Below, one piece after another: positions 32,283 through 40,785 of a stretch of DNA of 64,000 bases. This stretch comes from Streptomyces spinoverrucosus. GTDB taxonomy: Bacteria; Actinomycetota; Actinomycetes; Streptomycetales; Streptomycetaceae. Where the stretch lies: contig NZ_JADPZX010000003.1 of assembly GCF_015712165.1 (NCBI RefSeq), positions 186,001-250,000 on the forward strand. Reading direction: 5' to 3'. A program made the position numbers and the translations under genes. The notes below the pieces were generated by a model that saw nothing but the letters and a program-made list of their open reading frames with translations, was not told the DNA's origin and ran no database searches. Positions within the stretch are counted from its first letter, which is position 1. The number at the start of each line of letters is the position of its first letter.

Positions 32283-33688
32283 ACGTCACGCTCCATGGCC
32301 TTCTCCAGGTCGCCCTGCATCCGGCGCAGCGCGGGGCGCACCGAGCGCGGCGAGGACAGCGCGGTGCCGGTGTGCTTGAGCAGCACCTGCTCGACCTCGG
32401 CGACCTGCGGCGGCGCCGGGATCGGCGCGGTGTCGGGGAACCGGTCGAGGGTGTCGTAGAAGACCCGCCAGTGCGCCGGACCGGACTCGGCGTAGCGGTC
32501 GGCCGTGAGCATCGAGCGGCGGGCCGGGGTCGTCTGGTTGGTCTCGAACAGCCGGGTCAGGGTGTCCCGGCGGGCGGCGTACTTGATGAACTCCCAGGCC
32601 TCGTCCTGTCTCCTGGACGTGCGCAGCAGCGCGTAGCCCGCCGCGCCGAACTGCATGCGCTGGGTGCGCCAACGCGGGAAGAACTGCACGTCGAACGTCC
32701 CGGGCCGCATGCCCGCCAGATGCAGGCCGCCCGCCCAGAAGCCGCCCGCCGGGGTGACACCGACGCGGCCGGTGGAGAACACGCCGATGAGGTTCTGCCC
32801 GTTGCCGCCCTCGGGCCGGGTGCACAGGCCCTCCTGGATGAGGGAGGCGAGATAGTCGTACGCCTCCTCCACACGGGGCTGGTCGGCCTGCGGAGTCGTC
32901 CACCGGAAGCCGCCCCCGCGTCCGGCCCGCCGGTCGGCCGGGTAGAAGGTGTCCCACAGCCAGGAGCCGCCGGGCGCCTTGGACTCGGCGAGCAGGTTGG
33001 TGTCGTTGGCGAACAGCCACGGCACCACACCGCCCCACAGCCGGTTGGTCCAGAAGTACGGCGTGAACCGGGAGCCGCTGGACTGCTTCATGTCCCGCAG
33101 CAGCGCGGTGAAGTCGTCGCGGGTCCAGTCGGCCGCCGGGAAGCCGGCGCCCGCCCGCCGCAGCACCTGGTTGTTGAGGTAGATGTCGGCGGCGTTGAAC
33201 TCGACCGGCAGCTGGTACAGGCTGCCCTCGTACATCATCGACTCCACCAGCGCGGGATGGACGTCGGCGAAGTACTCGCGAAGCTCGGCCGCGTCCCGCT
33301 TCACCCACCGGTCCAGCGGCACGCCGAGCCGCCGCGCGAACAACTGCACGCCCTCGGTGGCCACATAGACGAGGTCGGGGGCGGTGCCCGCCGCGATCTG
33401 GGTGAGGATCTTCGCGAAGAAGTCCGACCAGTCGACGGCCTGCACCGCGTTGATCCGGACCTTGATGTCGGGGTGCACCCGCCGGAAGCCCTCGGTGAGG
33501 GTGCGGATCGCGGCCGGGCCGTAGGCGGGGCCGAGGGTGGCGACGACGAGGGAGCCGTCGTCGCGGCCGGGGATGTCGGCTCCGGTGAGCCGGTCCCAGC
33601 TCGCGGCGGTACCGGCCAGCGCGGCGGCTCCCGCGCCGTAGGCGCCGTACCGCAACAGCGCGCGGCGGTTGAGATGCGAGTCGGTCAT
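32279..33688 (-). CDS. Extracellular sugar-binding protein (Tat signal)
   Basis: 469 residues. The twin-arginine signal is NRRALLRYGAYGAGAAALAG. The family-1 solute-binding core has FRRVHPDIKVRINAVQAVDW and ends with typical EWEFIKYAAR-like repeats. It delivers fructo-oligosaccharides to the two permeases, inferred from the GH32 neighbours. It is the first gene of the minus-strand operon, directly beyond the operator region. No lipobox is visible, so it may be free or cell-wall-held. Confidence 0.92.
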   Translation of the reverse strand: MTDSHLNRRALLRYGAYGAGAAALAGTAASWDRLTGADIPGRDDGSLVVATLGPAYGPAAIRTLTEGFRRVHPDIKVRINAVQAVDWSDFFAKILTQIAAGTAPDLVYVATEGVQLFARRLGVPLDRWVKRDAAELREYFADVHPALVESMMYEGSLYQLPVEFNAADIYLNNQVLRRAGAGFPAADWTRDDFTALLRDMKQSSGSRFTPYFWTNRLWGGVVPWLFANDTNLLAESKAPGGSWLWDTFYPADRRAGRGGGFRWTTPQADQPRVEEAYDYLASLIQEGLCTRPEGGNGQNLIGVFSTGRVGVTPAGGFWAGGLHLAGMRPGTFDVQFFPRWRTQRMQFGAAGYALLRTSRRQDEAWEFIKYAARRDTLTRLFETNQTTPARRSMLTADRYAESGPAHWRVFYDTLDRFPDTAPIPAPPQVAEVEQVLLKHTGTALSSPRSVRPALRRMQGDLEKAMERDV

Positions 33689-33696
33689 CGATGGGC

Positions 33697-33710
33697 CTAA
33701 CTCGTGTTAG
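33697..33710. promoter_or_regulatory. LacI-type operator for the ABC/GH32 operon
   Basis: CTAACTCGTGTTAG, palindromic except for one central pair, with the CG centre usual for LacI-family sites. It lies 9 bp before the sugar-binding protein start. Its CCTAACTCGT half is repeated in inverted orientation at the divergent promoter. The binding protein is probably the LacI regulator at 28088. Confidence 0.7.
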
Positions 33711-33772
33711 ATCAGGGTTGATGCCCCAGATGATGGGAACCGCCCCGCGCCGGTGTCAAGAGACGCGACGCC

Positions 33773-33800
33773 TTGACCTTTAACGAGTTAGGTCTACAGT
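33773..33800 (+). promoter_or_regulatory. Promoter with embedded operator for the secreted GH32
   Basis: TTGACC (33773-33778), 16-bp spacer, TACAGT (33795-33800). The spacer holds TTAACGAGTTAG, the inverted half-copy of the divergent operator. A repressor bound here would block RNA polymerase directly. Confidence 0.65.
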
Positions 33801-33843
33801 CCTGGTCCACATGAGCCGCCCTTCGCACGAGAGGGAACGATGT

Positions 33844-35388
33844 GTGATGCGTGGAATGTCCAGGAGATCGCTGTTCGCCGGTACGGCCGTGGGGGCGACG
33901 GCCGCGCTGCTGCCCGCACCGCCCGCCGCCGCGCGGGCCGCGGCCTGCGCCCGGTACCGCGCGGCGTACCACTTCACGGTCCCCGACCAGTGGAAGAACG
34001 ACCCGCAGCGCCCGGTCTGGATCGACGGCGAGTACCACTACTACTACCTGTACAACCCGGACTACTTCACCGGCGGCACCACCGCCGGCACCGCCTGGCG
34101 CCTGGCCACCAGCACCGACCTGGTGAGCTTCCGGGACCGGGGGATCGCCGTGCCGAAGGACACCACGCCCAACGGCGACGTCTGGTCGGGCTGTGCGGTG
34201 GTCGACACGGAGGGCACGGCCGGGTTCGGCAGGGGCGCGGTCGTCGTACTGGCCACCATGGAGCCGGTGGAGGGCGCCAACACCCAGGCCCAGTACCTGT
34301 ACTACTCCACCGACGGGGGCCACACCTTCACCCACCACGGCACCGACCCGGTGCTGGCCAACCCCGGCGTGCGCGACTTCCGCGACCCCAAGGTGATCCG
34401 CGACGAGGAACGCGGCCGGTGGGTGATGGTGCTCGCCGAGCAGTACAAGGTCGGCTTCTACCACTCCACGAACCTCAGGTCCTGGACGTACGTGGGAGGT
34501 TTCGTCAAGGAGGGCATCGGGGTGCTGGAGTGCCCCGACCTGTTCCGCATCACGGCCGGCGACGGGACCGTGAGGTGGGTGCTCGGCGTCAGCGCCAACG
34601 GCAAGGGCTCCGGGCTGCCGAACACGTACGCGTACTGGACCGGCGCCTTCGACGGCACCACCTTCACGCCCGACGCGTCCGAGCCGCAGTGGCTGGACCA
34701 CGGCTGGGACTGGTACGGGGCGGTGACCTTCGAGAAGCGGGACCGGGGCGGACGGCTCGACGAGGGGACGCGGTACGCGATCGGCTGGCTGAACAACTGG
34801 GACTATCCCAACACCACGCCCACGATCGACAGCGACGGCTTCAACGGCACCGACTCGATCGTCCGCGAGGTCACGCTGAAGCGGGCCGCGTCCGGCGCGT
34901 ACCACCTCGCCTCACGGCCCGTCGCCGCCCTCGACTCGTACGTCTCCCGGACGGTGCGTCTGGGTGACCTGGAAGTCGACGGCACCCGGCTCCTCGACTA
35001 CCGGGGCCTGTCCTACGAGGTCAGCTGCGAGATCACCTGGGACGCGCTCACCGGCGCCGGCCTCCAGCTGCGCCGGTCACCGGACGGGGTCCGCCACATC
35101 GACGCCGGGGTCTACGGCGACTACGCGTTCCTCAACCGCCGGACCACCGTGAACCCGGACGCCTCGGGCCGGTGGCAGGAGAGCACGAGCCCGTTCGACC
35201 CGTCCGGGCGGCGGGTGCGGCTGCGGATCCTGGTCGACCGGACGTCGGTGGAGATGTTCGTGGACGACGGCCGGTACGTGCACTCCTCGGAGGTCTTCCC
35301 CTACCTCATCGACAACCGGCTGGCGCTGTTCACGATCGGCGGGCGGGCGGTGTTCCGGGACACGGTGATCCGGGAGTTCGCGGTCTGA
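33844..35388 (+). CDS. Secreted GH32 levanase/fructanase
   Basis: About 514 residues. Tat signal SRRSLFAGTAVGATAALLP. The GH32 triad is in QWKNDPQRPVW (nucleophile), DFRDPKVI and VLECPDLF (acid/base). A C-terminal beta domain follows (LRILVDRTSVEMFVDDG). It cleaves extracellular levan or inulin to oligosaccharides imported by the divergent ABC operon. The GTG at 33844 has GAGGGA at 7 nt; ATG 33847 or 33856 are alternatives. Its promoter contains the LacI-type site. Confidence 0.92.
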   Translation: MMRGMSRRSLFAGTAVGATAALLPAPPAAARAAACARYRAAYHFTVPDQWKNDPQRPVWIDGEYHYYYLYNPDYFTGGTTAGTAWRLATSTDLVSFRDRGIAVPKDTTPNGDVWSGCAVVDTEGTAGFGRGAVVVLATMEPVEGANTQAQYLYYSTDGGHTFTHHGTDPVLANPGVRDFRDPKVIRDEERGRWVMVLAEQYKVGFYHSTNLRSWTYVGGFVKEGIGVLECPDLFRITAGDGTVRWVLGVSANGKGSGLPNTYAYWTGAFDGTTFTPDASEPQWLDHGWDWYGAVTFEKRDRGGRLDEGTRYAIGWLNNWDYPNTTPTIDSDGFNGTDSIVREVTLKRAASGAYHLASRPVAALDSYVSRTVRLGDLEVDGTRLLDYRGLSYEVSCEITWDALTGAGLQLRRSPDGVRHIDAGVYGDYAFLNRRTTVNPDASGRWQESTSPFDPSGRRVRLRILVDRTSVEMFVDDGRYVHSSEVFPYLIDNRLALFTIGGRAVFRDTVIREFAV

Positions 35389-35460
35389 GGCGGGGAGACC
35401 TCGGCCGCGCGGTGCGAGGCGCTGTCGCCACGGAGGCGGATCGCTGTCACGATCTTCCAA

Positions 35461-35502
35461 AGAGCCTTTCTCGGCTCCGACAGAGCCTTTCTCGGCTCCG
35501 AC
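35461..35502. repeat. Two perfect tandem 21-bp repeats before the dioxygenase gene
   Basis: Identical copies at 35461-35481 and 35482-35502. Each contains GAGCC TTTCTC GGCTC, a 5-bp hairpin. They end 16 bp before the dioxygenase start, next to its ribosome site (GAGGACAGGAG), so each could fold in the mRNA leader or bind a protein. Confidence 0.85.
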
Positions 35503-35518
35503 GAGGACAGGAGCGCGC

Positions 35519-36487
35519 ATGACGACGGACAGGGCCACGGCGGGGGAGCGGGTCGCGGGCGTCGAGGTGAACCCCGTCGCCGGGCACATCGGAGCCGAGA
35601 TCACGGGTGTCGACCTGGCCGGTGAGCTGGACGACGCCCAGGTGGCCGCGATCCGGGAGGCGGTGCTGCGCTGGAAGGTGGTGTTCTTCCGGGGGCAGCG
35701 GCTGGACCACGCCGCGCACGTGGCGTTCGCGCGGCGGTTCGGTGAGCCGGTGGTGCTGGGGCGGCGGGGCAGCGCCTCGCCGCCCGACTTCCCTCAGATC
35801 GAGACGACCGCCGACCGGCTGGAGCTGGGCGGACGGTTCGGCATGGAGCACGACGAGTGGCTGCAGCGCCGCCGGCACACCCTGCTGCGCGGCTGGCACT
35901 GCGACCACGGTGCCCGCATCGACCCGCCCGCCGCGACCATCCTGCGGGCTCAGACCGTCCCGCCGTACGGCGGAGACACCACCTGGTCGAATCTGGCGGC
36001 GGCGTACGCCGGACTGTCCGCGCCGGTCCGGGAGTTCGTGGCCGGGCTGCGCGCCGAGCACCGGCTCGGCGTCGGCTACCAGCCCCGGCCCGGCGACGAC
36101 GCCTACCTCCGCCACCTGCTGGACCACCAGGTCGCCTCGGTGCACCCGCTGGTGCGCGTCCACCCGGAGACGGGCGAGCGGGTGCTGTACGTCAACGGCT
36201 ATTACGTCGAGCAGATCGCCGACGTCTCCCGCGCCGAGAGCAGGCTGCTGCTGGAGATGCTGCTGGAGCAGGCCGTCCGCCCCGAGTACACGGTCCGTTT
36301 CCGCTGGGAGCCGGGCAGCGTGGCCTTCTGGGACAACCGCGCCACCATCCACCTGGCCCCCAGCGACAACGCCCACCTCGCACACCCCCGGATCATGCAC
36401 CGGGTGATGCTCGCCGGTGACGTCCCGGTCGGCGTGGACGGCAAGCCGTCGGAGCCGATCACCGGCACCGAGCCGGGACGCTGGTGA
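35519..36487 (+). CDS. TauD/TfdA family Fe(II)/2-oxoglutarate dioxygenase
   Basis: 322 residues. The facial triad is visible as WHCDHG (His, Asp) and the distal His in PRIMHRVMLAG; the 2-oxoglutarate Arg follows in that helix. The N-terminal fold begins GHIGAEITGVDLAGELDD. Substrates of the family include taurine, alkylsulfates and amino acids; it cannot be identified further. The ATG follows GACAGGAGCGCGC. No sulfonate transport genes are nearby. It converges with the GH64 gene, 15 bp away. Confidence 0.93.
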   Translation: MTTDRATAGERVAGVEVNPVAGHIGAEITGVDLAGELDDAQVAAIREAVLRWKVVFFRGQRLDHAAHVAFARRFGEPVVLGRRGSASPPDFPQIETTADRLELGGRFGMEHDEWLQRRRHTLLRGWHCDHGARIDPPAATILRAQTVPPYGGDTTWSNLAAAYAGLSAPVREFVAGLRAEHRLGVGYQPRPGDDAYLRHLLDHQVASVHPLVRVHPETGERVLYVNGYYVEQIADVSRAESRLLLEMLLEQAVRPEYTVRFRWEPGSVAFWDNRATIHLAPSDNAHLAHPRIMHRVMLAGDVPVGVDGKPSEPITGTEPGRW

Positions 36488-36502
36488 AGCCCCTGGCGCG
36501 GG

Positions 36503-37702
36503 TCAGTCGAACGGATCCAGCGTCAGAGAGGCCTGCTGGGGGTTGCCGTCGTGGACCAGGGACTCGTGGTGGCCGACGTCGTCGAAGGCGAACGCGTACG
36601 CCTTTCCGTCGGCCATCCGGTCATGGATGATCCGGGCGTAGTGGTTGGTCACCGCGTCCTTGTAGAAGTTCGCCGACGAGGTGTCCGGCTGGTTCGGGTT
36701 GGTGAGCAGCGTCGAGCGGTTGAAGCCCGCGCACAGCGTGCGGGAGATCGGGCCGCGCACCTGGTCGTTGGGGGCGTCGAGGAGCCGGTGGCAGCCGAAG
36801 ACGCTGCTTGCGTCGGGCTTGTGGAAGCTGGTGACGACCGCGCCGGAGCTGTTGGTGAAGTTCATGACGCCGCCGGAGACCCGCCCGAAGTACTTGGTGT
36901 TCGGCTGGTCCCCGAACGGCGTGACGGTGAGCGTCGTCGTGGCGTACTTCTGCCAGACCCGGTCGATGTAATCGTTCATGACCGACGCCGGAAGGGCCCC
37001 GGTCTCCACCCCGTACAGCGGTGACAACGCCCGCAGCACGGTGCCGTCCGGCCGGGTCTGGATCAGCCCGCCCCAGCCGCCCGACTGGGCCCGCAGCGTG
37101 TTGAACACCGCGCTGTAGCCGCCCGACTTCAGTCGGCCGGTGCTGCTGACGCTGCCGTCGGCGCGCTGCACCCCGACCGAGTAGGGCGCCGAGAACATGT
37201 CGACCTGCGTGCTGTTGAGCCACAGACCGGAGTCGTTGAGCGTGTACTCGGACCAGTTGAAGAGGATGTTGCGGTTCGGATCGCTCGGGTTCTGCACGGC
37301 CGGCTGCACCAGACCGCCCGTGGTGAGACGGAAGTCGAGCTTCTGGCCGTACGAGAAGTAGATCCGGCCGGATAGCTTGGGGATCTGGATCGTCTTGGAC
37401 TGCCCGGCGGCCGGGCCGGGGATGGACGCGTCCGGTGCCGGGGTCGGCGGGTTGCCACCGGCCGGCCAGGCGTGGAAGGTGCCGCCCGCGTCGGCCCAGC
37501 CCTGCTGACCGGTCGTCAGCGAGGTGCCGAGTGTGTAGATGTACACCGGTTCGCCGCGGCCGGAGCTGTTGGTGATCTTCAGGGGGATGGTGGCGGGCAC
37601 CGCGGCGTCCGCGGGGGGCGAGGAGCCGAACGTGAGCAGGGCGCCGAGCAGGGTGGCCGCCGCGGCCGCCGTGAGGAGCCGGTGTTTGAGGCTGGCGAGC
37701 AC
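36503..37702 (-). CDS. Secreted GH64 beta-1,3-glucanase
   Basis: 399 residues. Signal peptide HRLLTAAAAATLLGALLTF. The thaumatin-like/GH64 fold is shown by ATIPLKITNSSGRGEPVYIYTLG, LSGRIYFSYGQKLDF and the catalytic-region segments FNWSEYTLN and DMFSAPYSVGVQ. GH64 enzymes release laminaripentaose from beta-1,3-glucan of fungi or algae. The GTG at 37702 has GGAGGTGGAGA. A perfect 14-bp palindrome lies about 50 bp upstream, implying induction by a sugar through a LacI-type repressor. Confidence 0.92.
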   Translation of the reverse strand: MLASLKHRLLTAAAAATLLGALLTFGSSPPADAAVPATIPLKITNSSGRGEPVYIYTLGTSLTTGQQGWADAGGTFHAWPAGGNPPTPAPDASIPGPAAGQSKTIQIPKLSGRIYFSYGQKLDFRLTTGGLVQPAVQNPSDPNRNILFNWSEYTLNDSGLWLNSTQVDMFSAPYSVGVQRADGSVSSTGRLKSGGYSAVFNTLRAQSGGWGGLIQTRPDGTVLRALSPLYGVETGALPASVMNDYIDRVWQKYATTTLTVTPFGDQPNTKYFGRVSGGVMNFTNSSGAVVTSFHKPDASSVFGCHRLLDAPNDQVRGPISRTLCAGFNRSTLLTNPNQPDTSSANFYKDAVTNHYARIIHDRMADGKAYAFAFDDVGHHESLVHDGNPQQASLTLDPFD

Positions 37703-37750
37703 TCTCCACCTCCGTGCGGTGTGTGGGGGGAGTTGGTCCGTACCTGTTTT

Positions 37751-37764
37751 TGAGAGCGCTCTCA
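37751..37764. promoter_or_regulatory. TGAGAGCGCTCTCA operator
   Basis: A perfect 14-bp palindrome matching the class of CebR/BglR-type LacI sites (known CebR boxes read TGGGAGCGCTCCCA). It lies about 49 bp before the GH64 start, inside the promoter region. The cognate regulator gene is not next to it. Confidence 0.8.
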
Positions 37765-37806
37765 GGGTTGCGTCGGGGCGCGTGCATGTCAATGCGCGCG
37801 GCAACG

Positions 37807-37840
37807 AAAAGGCGGCGCCCGCCGGTTGAGGGGCGCCGCC
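37807..37840 (-). terminator. Intrinsic terminator of the dienelactone hydrolase gene
   Basis: A perfect 10-bp stem GGCGGCGCCC / GGGCGCCGCC with a 10-nt loop. On the minus strand it is followed by TTTT, the usual U-tract. It lies 47 bp after the stop of the gene at 37887. Confidence 0.85.
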
Positions 37841-37886
37841 CTTCGAGGTCGGTCCTCGGGAGGGGCCGCTCGTCAGAAGGGGACGG

Positions 37887-38642
37887 TCAGAACGTGCGGT
37901 CCAGGAGGTCCAGTAGTGCCGCCCAGTGCCGCTTGTCGCCCTCCGCCTGGTACGACTCGGTGTCGGCCTGGGTGAAACCGTGCGGTGCGTCCGGGTAGAC
38001 CTCGCAGCGGTGCCGTACTCCCGCCGCCGTCAGCGCGTCCTCGAGGCGCTCGATCTGCTCGGGCGGCATGGCCGGGTCGTGGTCGGCGTGGCCGAAGTAC
38101 AGTTCCGCGGTGATCCGGTCGGCCAGCAGGTGCGCACTGTCCGGCGCCTCGGTCGCCAACTGGGCCCCGTGGAAACCGGCCGCCGCCGCGACGCGATCGG
38201 GATATGTGCCGGCGGTGAGCAGGGACAGCCGCGCGCCGAAGCAGTAGCCGGTCACCGCGATCGGGCGGTCCGTCACCTCGGGGCGCTCGGTCAGCCAGCG
38301 CAGATACGCGCCGGCGTCGCGCATCGCGAGCTCCGGTGTCAGCGCCTGCACCATCGGCATGATCCGCTGGAACAGCCCGCCGCGGGCCTCGGCGTCGATG
38401 AAGTCGGGCAACTCCACGACCGGGGCGCGTCCGTGACGGTAGAAGACGTTCGGCACCAGGACGACGTACCCGGCCTCGGCCAGCCGGTCGGCCATCGACT
38501 TCAGCTGCGGGCGCAGCCCCAAGGCGTCCATGTAGAACAGGACGGCCGGACGCGGGCCGCCGTCGCCCGGGTGGGTCAGATAGGCGTCGGCGGTGCCGTC
38601 CTCGGTGGGGATGTCGACGTCCGTTCCCTGTGCGGTGGTCAT
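37887..38642 (-). CDS. Dienelactone hydrolase family protein
   Basis: 251 residues. Alpha/beta hydrolase with the cysteine nucleophile in VTGYCFGARLS, the acid in GHADHDPAMP and the His in DAPHGFTQADT. Family members hydrolyse dienelactones or other esters. The ATG at 38642 is preceded by GAAAGGCAG. An intrinsic terminator follows. It is not linked to aromatic degradation genes here, so the substrate is open. Confidence 0.92.
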   Translation of the reverse strand: MTTAQGTDVDIPTEDGTADAYLTHPGDGGPRPAVLFYMDALGLRPQLKSMADRLAEAGYVVLVPNVFYRHGRAPVVELPDFIDAEARGGLFQRIMPMVQALTPELAMRDAGAYLRWLTERPEVTDRPIAVTGYCFGARLSLLTAGTYPDRVAAAAGFHGAQLATEAPDSAHLLADRITAELYFGHADHDPAMPPEQIERLEDALTAAGVRHRCEVYPDAPHGFTQADTESYQAEGDKRHWAALLDLLDRTF

Positions 38643-38772
38643 GGCTGGACTGCCTTTCTGAGCCGAGAGGTCCTGTAAGCCCACTGTATGACTGTCTCTC
38701 AAGTTTGGCGGAGGTGACGCCGATGTAGCCGTTGAAAGCCTGGCCGGTATCCCTGGTGAACGGGAGGTTTTT

Positions 38773-40614
38773 TTGGGCCCGCATATGCATCTGCGCATGC
38801 TAGCAGTCGCGATCTTGGCGGCACTTGCTTTTACTACCCCAATATTCCTGGACGAGCGGAACATTGCTGCGAGCGCAAGCGGAGAGTGGCCTGCGGGGAC
38901 ATGTCGATTTTCCGACGGGGTATCCAATCGCAATCCATCCCCAGGTGTGATGGCCGGTAAAGTGGATGTTTACGGGCAGCCTCAACTTATTGCGCCACAG
39001 GGCGACGTGAATTGGCGTTACGACCCGACGAATCATCCTTCCGCGCGATTGAACCTGTTCTCGCTGAAATGGTTCGAGAGATTGGTCACGGAAGGGATGA
39101 AGCCCAGCGGCGGGAAGCTGCTGAAGCGCGCCGGTCTCATCGCCGAGGACTTCGTGAGAGACAACATGGGAGAGGCTGGTCCGGTCCACCCGGATGTCTG
39201 GGGCCACCATGCGGCCGGATTGCGCACCAGCGCCCTGCTCTGCCTGCGCGCGGCGATCGGTGGCCGGCCCTGGCTGGATCAGGCGCTGCGTGTCCATGCC
39301 GCACGCCTCGCCGAGGACTATGCGGGCCACTGGAACCACGGCACCGTGCAGAACATCGCCCTTCTGGTCACGGGGTGCCGGCTCGGACTCGCCGACGCAC
39401 GGAACCTCGCAGTGCGGAGACTGACCTCGGGAATCGACGTGCAGGTCGACGAACAGGGCGTCAGCAATGAGCAGGCAGTCGAGTACCAGGGCTATTCGTT
39501 GGGGTTGTGGCAAACTGCCCATACCGCCCTGCGGGAGTGCGCAATCGTCCCGCCGCGAGTAATGGCTGAACGCATCCGTCTCATGCCGACCTTCCTGGAG
39601 AACGCCACGCAACCGAATGGGCTGATCGTGCCGCTCGGCGACAGTCATTCTGTTCCCACTCCGAATGTCAGAACTCCGGTCACGCGCTATCTCACCTCTG
39701 GCGGCCGGGAAGGGAAGCCTGGGCGAGACAAGTCCGCGACTTATGACCAGGGCTTCGTTTTCGCGCGGACGGGCTGGGGTACCGCCGGCCGTCTGCTGAA
39801 GGACGAGCACTTCATGTCCCTGCGGTTCGGTCCAGCACGTATCATCCACGGCCACAACGACCACATGTCACTCACCTACTACGGAAATGGCCGCGACCTG
39901 ATCGTTGACGGTGGACATGATGGGTATCGAGCCGACGCCTACCGGGACTACCTTCGATCACCCGCCGCCCACAACGTTGTCGAAACTGTTGGTGTCAGGC
40001 ATCGGTGGAACGCTCCAACACTGCTCACGCGAAAGACCGTGGGTCCGCGACATCAGTTCTACGAAACCACCGACAGGGCGTACGGCGGAATCTCCCGCAC
40101 CCGCGGAGTGCTCCTGGTCGAGGATCCAGGATTCCTGGTCGTGTACGACCGTGGTCACGACCAGCAGCCACGTACCTGGAGAGCACTGTGGCACCTCGCC
40201 CCCGACTTCACACCCGGACAGACCTCACGCTCCCACGTCCGTGCGCTGAGTTCCGACGGTATGAGTCGGCTGTATGTCAGCCAGGTGCCGCTGCCCGGCC
40301 AGTCCGTGCCCTCTGGAAGTACTCGTGTCGTACGTGGCGCCAAGGATCCCTACCAGGGCTGGGTCTCCCCCGTCGAAGGCCAACGGCTGCCGGCGAGCAC
40401 GGTCATGATGGAACGCCGCGGGAAGGAACTTCGAATGCTCACCTTGATCGTTCCGGCAACGGCCGATCAATCCGTCTCCGCGTCGGTGACCAAGGATTCC
40501 GATGATTGGTACCGGGTGATCGTGCGCATCGGATTGTACGAACACACCATCCGGGTCAGCCCCGACGGCTATATGACCAGGGCTGATGGGCTTTCATGTT
40601 GCAAGGAGAAGTAG
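38773..40614 (+). CDS. Secreted heparinase II/III-like polysaccharide lyase
   Basis: 613 residues. A signal-like helix (MLAVAILAALAFTTPIF) precedes an alpha-helical toroid (HPDVWGHHAAGLRTSALLCLRAAIG, NHGTVQNIALL). The C-terminal beta-sandwich carries the heparinase II/III region HGHNDHMSLTYYGNGRDLIVDG. Such enzymes cleave uronic acid polymers by beta-elimination. The first 300 bp are AT-rich compared with neighbours, suggesting acquisition. The TTG at 38773 has GGGAGG at 5 nt; ATG 38785 or 38797 are possible starts. No genes for the sugar products are beside it. Confidence 0.85.
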   Translation: MGPHMHLRMLAVAILAALAFTTPIFLDERNIAASASGEWPAGTCRFSDGVSNRNPSPGVMAGKVDVYGQPQLIAPQGDVNWRYDPTNHPSARLNLFSLKWFERLVTEGMKPSGGKLLKRAGLIAEDFVRDNMGEAGPVHPDVWGHHAAGLRTSALLCLRAAIGGRPWLDQALRVHAARLAEDYAGHWNHGTVQNIALLVTGCRLGLADARNLAVRRLTSGIDVQVDEQGVSNEQAVEYQGYSLGLWQTAHTALRECAIVPPRVMAERIRLMPTFLENATQPNGLIVPLGDSHSVPTPNVRTPVTRYLTSGGREGKPGRDKSATYDQGFVFARTGWGTAGRLLKDEHFMSLRFGPARIIHGHNDHMSLTYYGNGRDLIVDGGHDGYRADAYRDYLRSPAAHNVVETVGVRHRWNAPTLLTRKTVGPRHQFYETTDRAYGGISRTRGVLLVEDPGFLVVYDRGHDQQPRTWRALWHLAPDFTPGQTSRSHVRALSSDGMSRLYVSQVPLPGQSVPSGSTRVVRGAKDPYQGWVSPVEGQRLPASTVMMERRGKELRMLTLIVPATADQSVSASVTKDSDDWYRVIVRIGLYEHTIRVSPDGYMTRADGLSCCKEK

Positions 40615-40785
40615 TTCCAGTACTCGCGGATGAGCACGGCGGGCGTGGGAGGGGGGTAAGAGCCGGCGGCGTGTAGATCTTGGGTAGGGTGCGGAGCACT
40701 CCGGCTGCCAGAGCTGAACCGTGCTCGCAGGTGTCTGCCGGTGCACCAGGTGCGGCCGCGCGCCGCGATCCGAATGGGGTGGGGA

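Noticed and set aside
31332..33700. Plus-strand frames over the ABC permease and binding-protein genes
   Set aside because: They are antisense to well-supported genes, with the composition expected from codon bias.
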